A stretch of DNA of 64,000 nt from Deltaproteobacteria bacterium HGW-Deltaproteobacteria-15 (GTDB lineage Bacteria; Desulfobacterota; DSM-4660; Desulfatiglandales; HGW-15), in contig PHBH01000010.1 of assembly GCA_002840535.1 (NCBI GenBank), forward strand, positions 62,001 to 126,000, in the 5' to 3' direction. The notes under the pieces are model-generated. The model had not been told where the DNA came from. It ran no database searches and worked only from the letters and a program-made list of their open reading frames with translations. Below are positions 27,425-35,508 of this stretch, piece after piece. Numbering within the stretch: position 1 is the stretch's first letter; the number at the start of each line of letters is the position of its first letter. The position numbers were made by a program, and so were the translations under genes.

Positions 27425-28675
27425 ATGGGAAAAACCATTTTCGAAAAAATACTCGTGAGGGCGTCAGGCAAAACAGATATTGCCCCTGGAGAAATCCTTT
27501 GGGTAAAGCCCGATGTGATCGCCGTAACGGATTTGAACTGGAAACAACGAGAAAGTTTCCAAAAAAAGGTGGGACTGGAAAAGATACCCAAGCCCGAAAA
27601 GATCGTAGCCGTTGTAGACCATCATACGGAGCAGCTTTCGTCGCCCGAAGGGGCTGAGCATATTCGATGCTTCAGGCAATGGGCAAAGGCGAATGAGGGT
27701 ATTCATTTTTATGATTCCGGCAGAGGTGGTTTACAGATTCAGGTGCTGGTCGAAGAGGGCCATGTGCGTCCCGGCATGATGGTGATCAGCGACGATCCCG
27801 AAGCAGAGGCCTGTGGTGGTATCGGCGCTCTTGTCAGAAGTTCGAATCAGTTGATGTGGATGGCCGCAGCCATCGATGAGGTATGGCTCGAGGTCCCCGA
27901 AGTGGTTCAGTGCCGCGTAAAGGGCCGAATGGAAAAAGGCGTGCTGAGCATCGATCTTAGGCACAGGCTCCACAGGGATCTCGGCGGGTCATTCGGAAGG
28001 TTCGTGGAATTCTCAGGCCCGACTATCGAGGAGATGAGCATAGACGCACGATTGAACCTGTGTAGTTCACTCTATCTTAGCGGTTCCTACGGCATCATCG
28101 CTCCGGACAAGCGGACCATGGATTACGTGAAGAGCAGGACGGATGATGCGTTCGACTCTTTTACCAGCGATCCGGACGCGGAATATGCGGGCCTCTACGA
28201 ATATGATGTTTCACATTTGGAGCCCCAGGTCGCCTTTCCTCCCAGCCCAACGAACACAAGACCGATCTCTGATGCGGAAGGGATGGAAATACATCAGGCC
28301 TGCATAGGGTCCTGTGCAAGCGGGCGCATTGAGGACTTAAGAATTGCGGCCGAGATCCTGAAAGGGAGGAAGGTGCATCCCGGTGTGAGGATGTTCATCA
28401 CGCCCGTATCCCGGAAGGTGCAAATGACGGCCCTCGAAGAGGGATTGATCAAAGTTTTTGTTGAGGCAGGGGCTCTCATCTGCATTCCTTCATGTGGAAC
28501 GTGCCCGGGACATGTCGGGAGACTTGCCGCGGGTGAGGTTTGCATTACCACGAGCACCGTGAACTACCCCGGCCGAATGGGAAGCAAGGAGGCGCAAATC
28601 TATCTGGCCAGTCCCGCCACGGTTGCCGCTTCTGCGGTGGAGGGCAGGATCGCCGATCCAAGAAGATATCTATGA
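27425..28675 (+). CDS. Aconitase-family hydratase, large (LeuC-like) subunit
   Basis: Encodes 416 residues, the size of the archaeal/anaerobe-type 3-isopropylmalate dehydratase large subunit. The three [4Fe-4S] cysteines are present in CIGSCASGR near residue 300 and PSCGTCPGHVG near 360. Other active-site motifs deviate: the usual DHN block reads VVDHHTEQ, and the GDSHTSTHGA block reads SDDPEAEACGGIGA, losing the His of that motif. The enzyme therefore probably hydrates a substrate other than isopropylmaleate; dimethylmaleate or another substituted maleate is possible. Start overlap and frame place it 9 bases after the lyase and overlapping the small-subunit gene (ATGA). Confidence 0.85.
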   Translation: MGKTIFEKILVRASGKTDIAPGEILWVKPDVIAVTDLNWKQRESFQKKVGLEKIPKPEKIVAVVDHHTEQLSSPEGAEHIRCFRQWAKANEGIHFYDSGRGGLQIQVLVEEGHVRPGMMVISDDPEAEACGGIGALVRSSNQLMWMAAAIDEVWLEVPEVVQCRVKGRMEKGVLSIDLRHRLHRDLGGSFGRFVEFSGPTIEEMSIDARLNLCSSLYLSGSYGIIAPDKRTMDYVKSRTDDAFDSFTSDPDAEYAGLYEYDVSHLEPQVAFPPSPTNTRPISDAEGMEIHQACIGSCASGRIEDLRIAAEILKGRKVHPGVRMFITPVSRKVQMTALEEGLIKVFVEAGALICIPSCGTCPGHVGRLAAGEVCITTSTVNYPGRMGSKEAQIYLASPATVAASAVEGRIADPRRYL

Positions 28676-29259
28676 AGAAAGGGTTCAGGGTGGAAACTCT
28701 GAACCTGAGTGGAGGGATGATGAAAGCAGTATGCGGCAAGGCCTGGAAGTTCGGGAATGACTTGACTGTGGACAAAGATATTTTCCCCTTTCGCTTTGTA
28801 CTCCAGCTCTCAAACGGCGTGCCCCTGAAAGATGTCGCAGTTCACCTGATGGAGCCGGTGGATCCGGGGTTTGGAAAAAATGTCAGAAAGGGGGACTTCC
28901 TGGTGGCGGGGGCGAACTTCGGACTCGGCAAAGCACACTCGGAAGGCGTCGAGGCTATGAAGATTCTAGGGCTCTCGGCGATTATAGCTGACTCCGTCGC
29001 ACCTGGATTTCTGAGAAGCGCAATTTATAATGCCATGCCGATACTGACCGGGGAAGGTCTGTCCGAGAAAATCACGCAGGGCGATGATCTGGAGGTGAAT
29101 CCGGATACCGGCCGGATCAGGAATCTGTCAACGGGTGAGTTCTTCGATGCCAAACCCGCTATACCACCGGACCATCCTCTATATCCAATCATGAAAGCGG
29201 GCGGTCAGATAGAATATATCAGGCAAAGGGTCGCCTCTTCGAAAAAAGGGTTGTCCTGA
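28672..29259 (+). CDS. Aconitase-family hydratase, small (LeuD-like) subunit
   Basis: Encodes 195 residues from an ATG overlapping the large-subunit stop (ATGA). It carries the swivel-domain signature GKAWKFGNDLTVDKDI near residue 22 and the substrate-loop GANFGLGKAHSEGVEAMKIL near 80. In ordinary LeuD/aconitase the latter reads G-NFGCGSSREH; here the catalytic-serine region is GKAHSEG, another sign of altered specificity. IIADSVAPGFLRSAIYNAMP follows in the expected place. It acts as a heterodimer with the preceding gene product. Confidence 0.85.
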   Translation: MKKGFRVETLNLSGGMMKAVCGKAWKFGNDLTVDKDIFPFRFVLQLSNGVPLKDVAVHLMEPVDPGFGKNVRKGDFLVAGANFGLGKAHSEGVEAMKILGLSAIIADSVAPGFLRSAIYNAMPILTGEGLSEKITQGDDLEVNPDTGRIRNLSTGEFFDAKPAIPPDHPLYPIMKAGGQIEYIRQRVASSKKGLS

Positions 29260-29304
29260 ACCCCTCAAATCACGACCCGGTATCGAACAACTGGACTTAG
29301 CAAT

Positions 29305-30561
29305 ATGGGAAGCATCGTCATCGTCGGAACACTGGATACAAAAGGGGAGCAGATCCTCTACCTTCGGGAGAAGATCGAGCTTTTGGGCCACAGGGTCCTT
29401 GTGATGGATGTCAGCACGGGCGAACGCTCCGCCGCGGGCGCCGATATCACGTGCGATGAAGTGGCCGAAGCTGCGGGCACATCCATGCACGCAATAAGAA
29501 ATATGAGGGACAGGGGGAAGATCACCTCGCTCATGATCTCCGGTGCCACCAGAAAGGCCCGGGAAGCGCAGGCCTCGGGTCTGCTGGACGGGATCGTGTC
29601 CCTGGGGGGGGCCGGCGCTGCGACAATAGGCACCTCGGTTATGAAGGGGCTGCCCTTTGGAATTCCCAAACTCATGGTTTCCTCGGCCGCCGGCATGGGT
29701 TCGTATGCGGGCCGCTGGTTCGGCACCGGCGATATCATGATGATGAACACCATTGTCGACCTTGCCGGGCTCAACGAACTGGTCAAGAACGTTCTCTCCC
29801 GCGCCGCCGGATCCATATGCGGAATGGTTCAACAAGCTCCCGCATCCCTTTCTTCCCTCTTGACTCGGGGGGACAAACCTTTAGTGGCCATGACCGAGGA
29901 CGGTTCCTCGGAGAAATGCGCCTCATTTGTCCGCAACGCGCTCAAGGAGAAAGGTTATGACGTGGTGATCTTCCATGCCCAGGGGATCGGGGACCGGGCT
30001 ATGGAGGAGATGATCGATCAGGGTTTCTTCGACGGTGTGGTGGACATCGTGCTGATCGGGGTGAGCGATGAGCTTTTCGAGGGGAATCGCCCCGGGGGGC
30101 CTTTTCGCCTGGAGATGGCCGGCAAAAGGGGAATTCCGCAGGTGCTCGCCCCGTGCGGGTTGAACCAGACAGGAGCGGGACCCACCAGAAGAAATGCAGA
30201 GAAATATTCTTCCAGGCCTAAAATCCTCAAGCTCGACGAACTTCGCATGGGCACGAGGTTGAACGAGGAAGAACTGCTTCTTACCGCCGGGACCATCGCC
30301 CGGAAATTGAACCAGGCAAGGGGTCCGGTAAAATTCTTTATTCCCTTGAGAGGGTGGTCCAATTTCGATCCACCCGGCGGTATTCTCTATGACCCTGAAG
30401 AGGACCAGATTCTGGTGAAGGAGCTCAAGAGACTCCTCGATTCGAAAATTGAGATCATAGAAATCGACGCCAATCTGGAGGATGCCGTGTTTGCAAAGGC
30501 TCTGGTGGAAGGATTTGAGGAGTTGATGAAACGGAGCCGGACAGAAGGGCATGCAGAATAG
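29305..30561 (+). CDS. Tm-1-like ATP-binding / UPF0261 family protein
   Basis: Encodes 418 residues of two domains: an N-terminal Rossmann-like half starting IVIVGTLDTKGEQILYL and a C-terminal half with DGVVDIVLIGVSDELFEG. This matches the UPF0261/Tm-1-like family, known from plants for tobamovirus resistance and in bacteria as a conserved partner of TIM-barrel lyases in organic-acid catabolic clusters. The bacterial reaction is not established. It lies 45 bases after the aconitase small subunit and is the last gene of the plus-strand cluster; a GTG-rich glycine loop (SLGGAGAATIGTSVM) probably binds phosphate. Confidence 0.85.
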   Translation: MGSIVIVGTLDTKGEQILYLREKIELLGHRVLVMDVSTGERSAAGADITCDEVAEAAGTSMHAIRNMRDRGKITSLMISGATRKAREAQASGLLDGIVSLGGAGAATIGTSVMKGLPFGIPKLMVSSAAGMGSYAGRWFGTGDIMMMNTIVDLAGLNELVKNVLSRAAGSICGMVQQAPASLSSLLTRGDKPLVAMTEDGSSEKCASFVRNALKEKGYDVVIFHAQGIGDRAMEEMIDQGFFDGVVDIVLIGVSDELFEGNRPGGPFRLEMAGKRGIPQVLAPCGLNQTGAGPTRRNAEKYSSRPKILKLDELRMGTRLNEEELLLTAGTIARKLNQARGPVKFFIPLRGWSNFDPPGGILYDPEEDQILVKELKRLLDSKIEIIEIDANLEDAVFAKALVEGFEELMKRSRTEGHAE

Positions 30562-30774
30562 AGACGGAACGACGCAGGGAACCCCCCAAGTCTTGAAAAT
30601 ACTCACAATGGATTGGGAGTCTGTACTCAACAACATATATATCGCTGTGCGCACTCCTTCCTCTTTGATATGCGCAAACCCATTCCGAAAGCAATGTGAC
30701 GGGTGAAGACGCGTCTCTGTCAGGCGGGCCAGCTGACTCCGCTCCTGACGGAAGAATCCAAACGGGAAACGTGC

Positions 30775-31215
30775 TCATCTGGCGATCTCCACGAAATGGG
30801 CTTCCGTGAACCCCTGCAGCAGCAGGAAGGAATGGATCCTGACGCGTATGAGCTCTGAAACCGGATCGTCCATAAAAACTTTGAGGTGCGGGTGCTTCTT
30901 CAGGAGTCTTTGCCGGACCATTTTCCTTTCAAGCTCCCCTTCAAGCCTTTCGAATACGCCCGATATGGTCATGGCCTTTACTTCTGAGAGTGGCGAGCCC
31001 TTGTGCTCTTCCCGGGTGTCGATGAGGAGGCTCACAAAGGGATTCTCCGTCAGATTCTTGAACTTCCTGGTGCTTCTGTAAGTGACCATGTAGATTTCGC
31101 TGCACTCGTCGTCGGTCGTGTAGGCCATCAGGGAGCAGTGAGGCTTTTCACCTGAAGCGGTCGCCAGAACGCAAACGTCCTTGCTTTTCGCAAGATTTTT
31201 CATCGCCTCTATCAT
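30775..31215 (-). CDS. Pyridoxamine 5'-phosphate oxidase-family flavin-binding protein
   Basis: Encodes 146 residues from the ATG at 31213-31215, preceded by CAGGAGGAGCAGAA; a longer frame to 31734 crosses the divergent YbgA gene and is rejected. The split-barrel fold is indicated by VCVLATASGEKPHCSLMAY near residue 12, then IYMVTYRSTRKFKNLTENP near 42 and VSLLIDTREE near 63, with the conserved Lys/Asn FMN-contact region intact. Such small proteins are usually FMN-dependent general stress or reductase proteins of unknown substrate. It is convergent with the Tm-1-like gene and divergent from the YbgA-like gene. Confidence 0.82.
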   Translation of the reverse strand: MIEAMKNLAKSKDVCVLATASGEKPHCSLMAYTTDDECSEIYMVTYRSTRKFKNLTENPFVSLLIDTREEHKGSPLSEVKAMTISGVFERLEGELERKMVRQRLLKKHPHLKVFMDDPVSELIRVRIHSFLLLQGFTEAHFVEIAR

Positions 31216-31402
31216 TTCTGCTCCTCCTGTTTCCCGGTTTGTAATTCCCTGTTTCCATTCATTCTCATCCCCTACCACATTCCCCTCCGGTGGAAAAGCC
31301 CGACAGATACTAAATGCTTTTAGGCCCTTCCCAATTGATTGGGGACCGCACGTCTGATAGGGTTGGATAGCTCTTCCACAAAAACACCACCAGGAGTGCA
31401 CC

Positions 31403-32350
31403 ATGGAGAAGATAAGACTTGGAATCAGCGCATGCCTGCTGGGGCAGAATGTGAGGTACGACGGGGGGCACAAGCTTGATCGATATCTCACGGAGACGCT
31501 TGGTAAATATGTGGAGTATGTTCCTGTTTGCCCGGAGGTGGAGTGCGGTCTCGGCGTTCCGCGTGAAGCCATGAGGCTCGTGGGCGATTCGGAGTCGCCA
31601 AGACTCGTCACGGTCAAAACAAAACAGGACCTGACCGAGCGGATGATGACGTGGGCAGGAAAGCGGGTGAAGGAGCTCGAAAAAGAAGGCTTGTGCGGTT
31701 TCGTTTTCAAGAGAGGCTCTCCCAGCAGCGGCATGGAAAGGGTAAAGGTCTACAATGAACGAGGCATGGCTGAAAAAAAGGGGAGGGGAATGTTCGCCGG
31801 GGCTTTCATGGACCATTTCCCTCTTATTCCAGTGGAAGAGGAAGGCAGACTTCACGATCCCAAACTGAGAGAGAACTTCATCGAGAGGATTTTCGCGCTC
31901 ATGCGCTGGCGAGAAGTGGTGCAAGGGAAAAAAACCTTGGGAGCATTGGTCGCTTTCCACACACAGAACAAGCTGCTGATTCTGTCTCACAGCGAGAAGC
32001 ATTACCGCGCCATGGGAAAACTGGTGGCGGATGGAAAAGAACTCCCTTTGATGGAAGTCTACATGGGATATGAGACCCTGCTCATGGAAGCGCTCAAACT
32101 CATTACGACGATCAAGAAGAATGTGAATGTGCTCCAGCACATGATGGGGTATTTCAAAGAGCAGTTGACCAAGGACGAGAAACAGGAGCTGTTGGAAGTC
32201 CTGAAAGATTACCAAAAGGGATTCATCCCCCTGATTGTCCCGGTCACCTTGATCAACCACTATGTTCGGAAGTACAAGGAAGGGTATCTGAGTCAGCAGG
32301 TATACTTAAACCCTCACCCCGTTGCATTGCAATTGAGAAATCATGCGTGA
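31403..32350 (+). CDS. YbgA-like protein (DUF523-DUF1722 fusion)
   Basis: Encodes 315 residues. The N-terminal DUF523 domain (about 1-155) has GISACLLGQNVRYDGGHK with its conserved Cys, VCPEVECGLGVPRE and KRGSPSSGM; these cysteines resemble a cluster-binding site. The C-terminal DUF1722 domain (about 190-310) includes LVAFHTQNKLLILSHSEKHY and LIVPVTLINHYVRKY. The fused form is widespread in bacteria and is often a neighbour of photolyase or DNA-repair genes, but its activity is not known. An ACCAGGAGTGCACC ribosome-binding site precedes the ATG. Confidence 0.88.
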   Translation: MEKIRLGISACLLGQNVRYDGGHKLDRYLTETLGKYVEYVPVCPEVECGLGVPREAMRLVGDSESPRLVTVKTKQDLTERMMTWAGKRVKELEKEGLCGFVFKRGSPSSGMERVKVYNERGMAEKKGRGMFAGAFMDHFPLIPVEEEGRLHDPKLRENFIERIFALMRWREVVQGKKTLGALVAFHTQNKLLILSHSEKHYRAMGKLVADGKELPLMEVYMGYETLLMEALKLITTIKKNVNVLQHMMGYFKEQLTKDEKQELLEVLKDYQKGFIPLIVPVTLINHYVRKYKEGYLSQQVYLNPHPVALQLRNHA

Positions 32351-32362
32351 AACCTCCGGGCT

Positions 32363-33460
32363 TCAGTTACTCAGTTTTTTTTCAATCGCTTCTTCCAGGA
32401 TGTCGTCGGCCTCCTCTTCCTCCCGTGGTTTGGGAGCGGGCGGCTCTTGGGATGAATCCTTTTGCGGTTTAAAACTCAACGCGGCATAAAACGGGAAATG
32501 ATCCGAGCCGATGTGCTCCAGCCGCCGCATTTCAATGAGCCTGAAATGGGCGGAATGAAAGATGTGGTCCAGAGGGAACCGAATCAAGAAATAGTCTGCA
32601 TGGAAAGTGTTGAACATGCCCCTTCCGATTCTCGGGTCCAGCAAGCCGCTGATTTTTTGAAAAAGAGAGGTTGTGTGCGACCATGCCACGTCATTGAGGT
32701 CCCCTAGAACGATGAAAGGCAATCTCGACCTTTTTGCGAATTTGCCCGTGACGATCAACTCGGCATCCCTTTCGGCAGTGTCCTCGCTGTGGGTCGGCCC
32801 CGGCGGACGGGGATGCAGCCCGACCAGTTGAAACACATGACCGCCGGGCAGTCGAATACCGGTGTGTATAGAAGGAACCATCGATTCAATGAGAAACTGA
32901 ACGGAAGGGTTGACCAACGGGAACCTTGAGTGGAGAATCATGCCATAGGTATTTTCCAGCGGGTATTTCACCTGGTAAGGGTAGGAAGGGTCGAGTGCTT
33001 TTAATCTATCCGCCCACCACTGATCGGTTTCCGTAGTCAGGATGATATCAGGATTCACCTTTGCCACTACCTGCAGGTACTTTTCCGCTTGCCGATTGTG
33101 CATCAGCACATTGGCCGTGATGAACCGGATGACAACACCGCTGCCATCTCGGGCCGCACTCTCAACCTGCTCACCGGAAAGCTGCGTGTATGGAAGTATT
33201 CGATAGGTCTGGTACCCGACTGATAACAGAAGTGTTGAAATCATAACCGCCCGAAAGCGGCTCATTCGGCCCCCCCAAACCCACTGCAAACCAACCAGTA
33301 CCATACCGAGAACCAAAATCTGGAATCGAGGGAAATCAAACCATCGAATCCACCAATCGCTCGATCGGATAAGGGGCAATACTGTTGAGACATCGACGAT
33401 CAAAGCAGCAAATACCCATGCAAAGCCGATACTTTTTCGAATGATGTTATCCTCCTGCAC
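32363..33460 (-). CDS. Membrane-anchored endonuclease/exonuclease/phosphatase-family protein
   Basis: Encodes 365 residues. Three N-terminal transmembrane helices (about 12-30, 45-62 and 70-85) precede an EEP catalytic domain (about 105-335) with RFITANVLMHNRQAEKYL, the metal Glu in IILTTETDQWW, GLHPRPPGP, the catalytic GDLNDVAWS, a PLDHIFHS strand and the terminal GSDHFP. All usual acid and His residues are present. Members hydrolyse phosphodiesters in lipids, sugars or nucleic acids; the membrane anchor and periplasm-facing orientation suggest a lipid or envelope substrate. The proline/acidic tail (REEEEADD) is unstructured. Convergent with the YbgA-like gene (12-base gap). Confidence 0.87.
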   Translation of the reverse strand: MQEDNIIRKSIGFAWVFAALIVDVSTVLPLIRSSDWWIRWFDFPRFQILVLGMVLVGLQWVWGGRMSRFRAVMISTLLLSVGYQTYRILPYTQLSGEQVESAARDGSGVVIRFITANVLMHNRQAEKYLQVVAKVNPDIILTTETDQWWADRLKALDPSYPYQVKYPLENTYGMILHSRFPLVNPSVQFLIESMVPSIHTGIRLPGGHVFQLVGLHPRPPGPTHSEDTAERDAELIVTGKFAKRSRLPFIVLGDLNDVAWSHTTSLFQKISGLLDPRIGRGMFNTFHADYFLIRFPLDHIFHSAHFRLIEMRRLEHIGSDHFPFYAALSFKPQKDSSQEPPAPKPREEEEADDILEEAIEKKLSN

Positions 33461-33590
33461 GGAGATGGAGAATGGTGGCCTTCAGAACCGGCACCGATTT
33501 TCTGACTGCGATCCTGCTCAGACCTGCGATTAGATATCGATATAACATAGAAATCAATCCCGTCAAAACCGGAGAGATCTTCTTCACAGG

Positions 33591-33701
33591 GGAGCCATTA
33601 CAGCCAAGAGCACTCCTGGGAAAGGATCGACCTTTATCGTCACTTTGCCTTTGGACGGAACCAAAGCGAGGGAAAAAACCGGAGTGAAGGTGCTATCGTA
33701 G
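33591..33701 (+). pseudogene. Histidine-kinase C-terminal remnant
   Basis: This short frame encodes [20 protein letters not shown] followed by a short tail and TAG. It is nearly identical to the last G-box region of the two PAS kinases in this window ([19 protein letters not shown] at 21556; [20 protein letters not shown] near 45010). Nothing else of a kinase precedes it, so it is a 3' gene fragment left by rearrangement. Confidence 0.72.
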
Positions 33702-33755
33702 TCAAACTCTTGGAGTGGACGTACAAGTGGCAATTCCAGAAAGAACCATTAAACC

Positions 33756-35120
33756 TTACTTCTTCACATCCCATTTCCTGAGGTATGCTGTCTGTCCCAG
33801 AGTGGAACCCCGTTTTATCTCTTCACGGATCCGGTTCTCTCTCTCCAGGACATCAATGGCCCGGTTTGCCATCTCCATGGCATTGCCGCGCGGTACAACG
33901 ACGACTCCGCTTTCATCGCCGATAATCCAATCGCCCGGTTCAACCTTTCTCCCGCAGACTTCAATGGGAACGTTGATTTCGCCAAAGCCCTTCGGCTCTC
34001 CTGCTGTGGGCGTAAAATACCGTGCATAAACCGGGAACTTGAGCTTGCGGATATCGTCTATGTCGCGCACAGCACCATCGATGATCACTGCCGCCACACC
34101 TTTGCTGATGCAGCTATGTGTTGCCAATTCGCCCCAGATGGCAATCTCTCCCTGGCAGGCGTCAACCACGAGAATATCTCCCTGTTTGGCATGGTCAATT
34201 GCCTGCACCGGCGCACTCCAGTCACCGTTGTAAGTTCTCACCGTAACAGCCGGTCCGGCAAATTTCAGGTCTCCCGGCGCGCCGACCCAGACCGGCTTCA
34301 AGCCCCGCAACTCACCGGTGCGGTGCATGGCGTCGCTGACATTGGCGGTACTCACCTTCATAAAAGCTTCCACCAGGTGCTCGGAATCATACTTGACGAA
34401 TTCTTTGCTGACGATGGGCTTTCCGGACTTCAACGACTGGATGATCTTCCGGACAGATTCTTCCGGGCTGGCGGCTTTGTAGAGCGAACCGCCGACGATG
34501 ATGATATCCGCGCCGGCTTCCCAGGCCTGGACTGCGGTCTCGCTGTTTAAGCCCCCGGCGGCAGATATCATGGCTTTGCCGGAGATTGCAGCGGCGATTC
34601 TTCTTACCAGCTCGACGGGCTTGATGCCCAGTACCTGCTGATCGAGTCCAACGTGGATATTGACAATGTCCACGCCCATTTTCTCCAGCTCAACAGCACG
34701 TTTTTCCGGGTCAGTGACCGAGATCAGGTCTGCCGCAATCTTCACGCCGTATTTCTTGGCCGCCAGCACCGCCTCGCTGATGCACGAGTCCGGTGAGCAT
34801 CCCAGAACGAAAACAACATTAGCCCCCGCTTTCGCTGCCATTTCGACCTCGGTAGCGCCGGCATCCATGGTCTTCATGTCAGCACATATCGTCAATTGAG
34901 GGAATTTATCGCGCATTTCGCGGATAGCATTCATACCCTCGGATTTAATCAGGGGAGTGCCAAGTTCCACCCAGGCCTTGGAGTCATCTCTGGTTTCCTC
35001 GAGAATTCCCTTGACTGCCTCTTCGGCTATCCTGATCGCCCTGGGTAAATCGAGCAGGTCCAATGCAATCTGTATAGGCGGTAAGAGCGCCATCTCTTTT
35101 CGTTCCCTGATCCTATTCAT
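33756..35120 (-). CDS. 3-Hexulose-6-phosphate synthase / RraA-like fusion protein
   Basis: Encodes 454 residues from the ATG at 35118-35120, chosen over a Met nine codons later because GGAGGTTACA precedes it. The N-terminal half (about 15-215) is an orotidine-decarboxylase-superfamily HPS: IQIALDLLDLPRAIRIAEE, the ADMKTMDAGATEVEMAAKAG active-site DxK-x2-D motif, and a GGLNSETAVQAWEAGADI phosphate site. The C-terminal half (about 235-445) is RraA/dimethylmenaquinone-methyltransferase-like with GDILVVDACQGEIAIWGELA and AAVIIDGAVRDIDDI, which in related proteins form an aldolase-type metal site. HPS condenses formaldehyde with ribulose-5-phosphate; the fusion is known from archaea and other bacteria and may also run in reverse for pentose supply. 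There is no adjacent phosphohexuloisomerase. Confidence 0.86.
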   Translation of the reverse strand: MNRIRERKEMALLPPIQIALDLLDLPRAIRIAEEAVKGILEETRDDSKAWVELGTPLIKSEGMNAIREMRDKFPQLTICADMKTMDAGATEVEMAAKAGANVVFVLGCSPDSCISEAVLAAKKYGVKIAADLISVTDPEKRAVELEKMGVDIVNIHVGLDQQVLGIKPVELVRRIAAAISGKAMISAAGGLNSETAVQAWEAGADIIIVGGSLYKAASPEESVRKIIQSLKSGKPIVSKEFVKYDSEHLVEAFMKVSTANVSDAMHRTGELRGLKPVWVGAPGDLKFAGPAVTVRTYNGDWSAPVQAIDHAKQGDILVVDACQGEIAIWGELATHSCISKGVAAVIIDGAVRDIDDIRKLKFPVYARYFTPTAGEPKGFGEINVPIEVCGRKVEPGDWIIGDESGVVVVPRGNAMEMANRAIDVLERENRIREEIKRGSTLGQTAYLRKWDVKK

Positions 35121-35508
35121 TGTAACCTCCGGCTGTGAAACCAGTGGGAGCGGGAGTTATCAGCCTCCCGCTGTGTAAACGATCTCCTGAAGATCCATCC
35201 CGTAAAAACCTGCTGCTGAGACCCAGGTATCAGTGCGAAGCGTGGGGTTGTCGAACGCTCGAAGCCAGGAAAACCGCTCGAATGAACATTGATATTGCAC
35301 GATGCATACCACACATGCGCAAAGTATAATTTGGACCTCATGCCGGAGGTTTGGGAGTTTGCGAAAAGGTCCGAGGGCTTCCAGATTCTTGAGTCGGAGA
35401 GAAATTGTGTCCCCTGGGGGGTTACAGGCGTGAATCCAAAATTGGACACGGCTCGGAAACGAATCTCGGTGGGAAGCGCGCCTGGTTACCGGAATGCTCT
35501 TGAGGCTA
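35121..35508. other. Noncoding region between HPS-RraA and transglycosylase genes
   Basis: No supported gene. It should hold the promoter of the leftward HPS-RraA gene. A TATAATTTGG box reads rightward at about 35326 but has no gene to serve. A plus-strand frame at 35289-35672 runs into the antisense of the transglycosylase and is not credible. Confidence 0.5.

Noticed and set aside
30775-31734. Long form (319 codons) of the flavin-binding protein gene
   Set aside because: The first 173 codons are antisense to the YbgA-like gene; the start at 31215 has a strong ribosome-binding site and matches the family length.
31310-32260. A 316-codon minus-strand open frame
   Set aside because: Antisense to the YbgA-like gene; composition and lack of domains mark it as a shadow.
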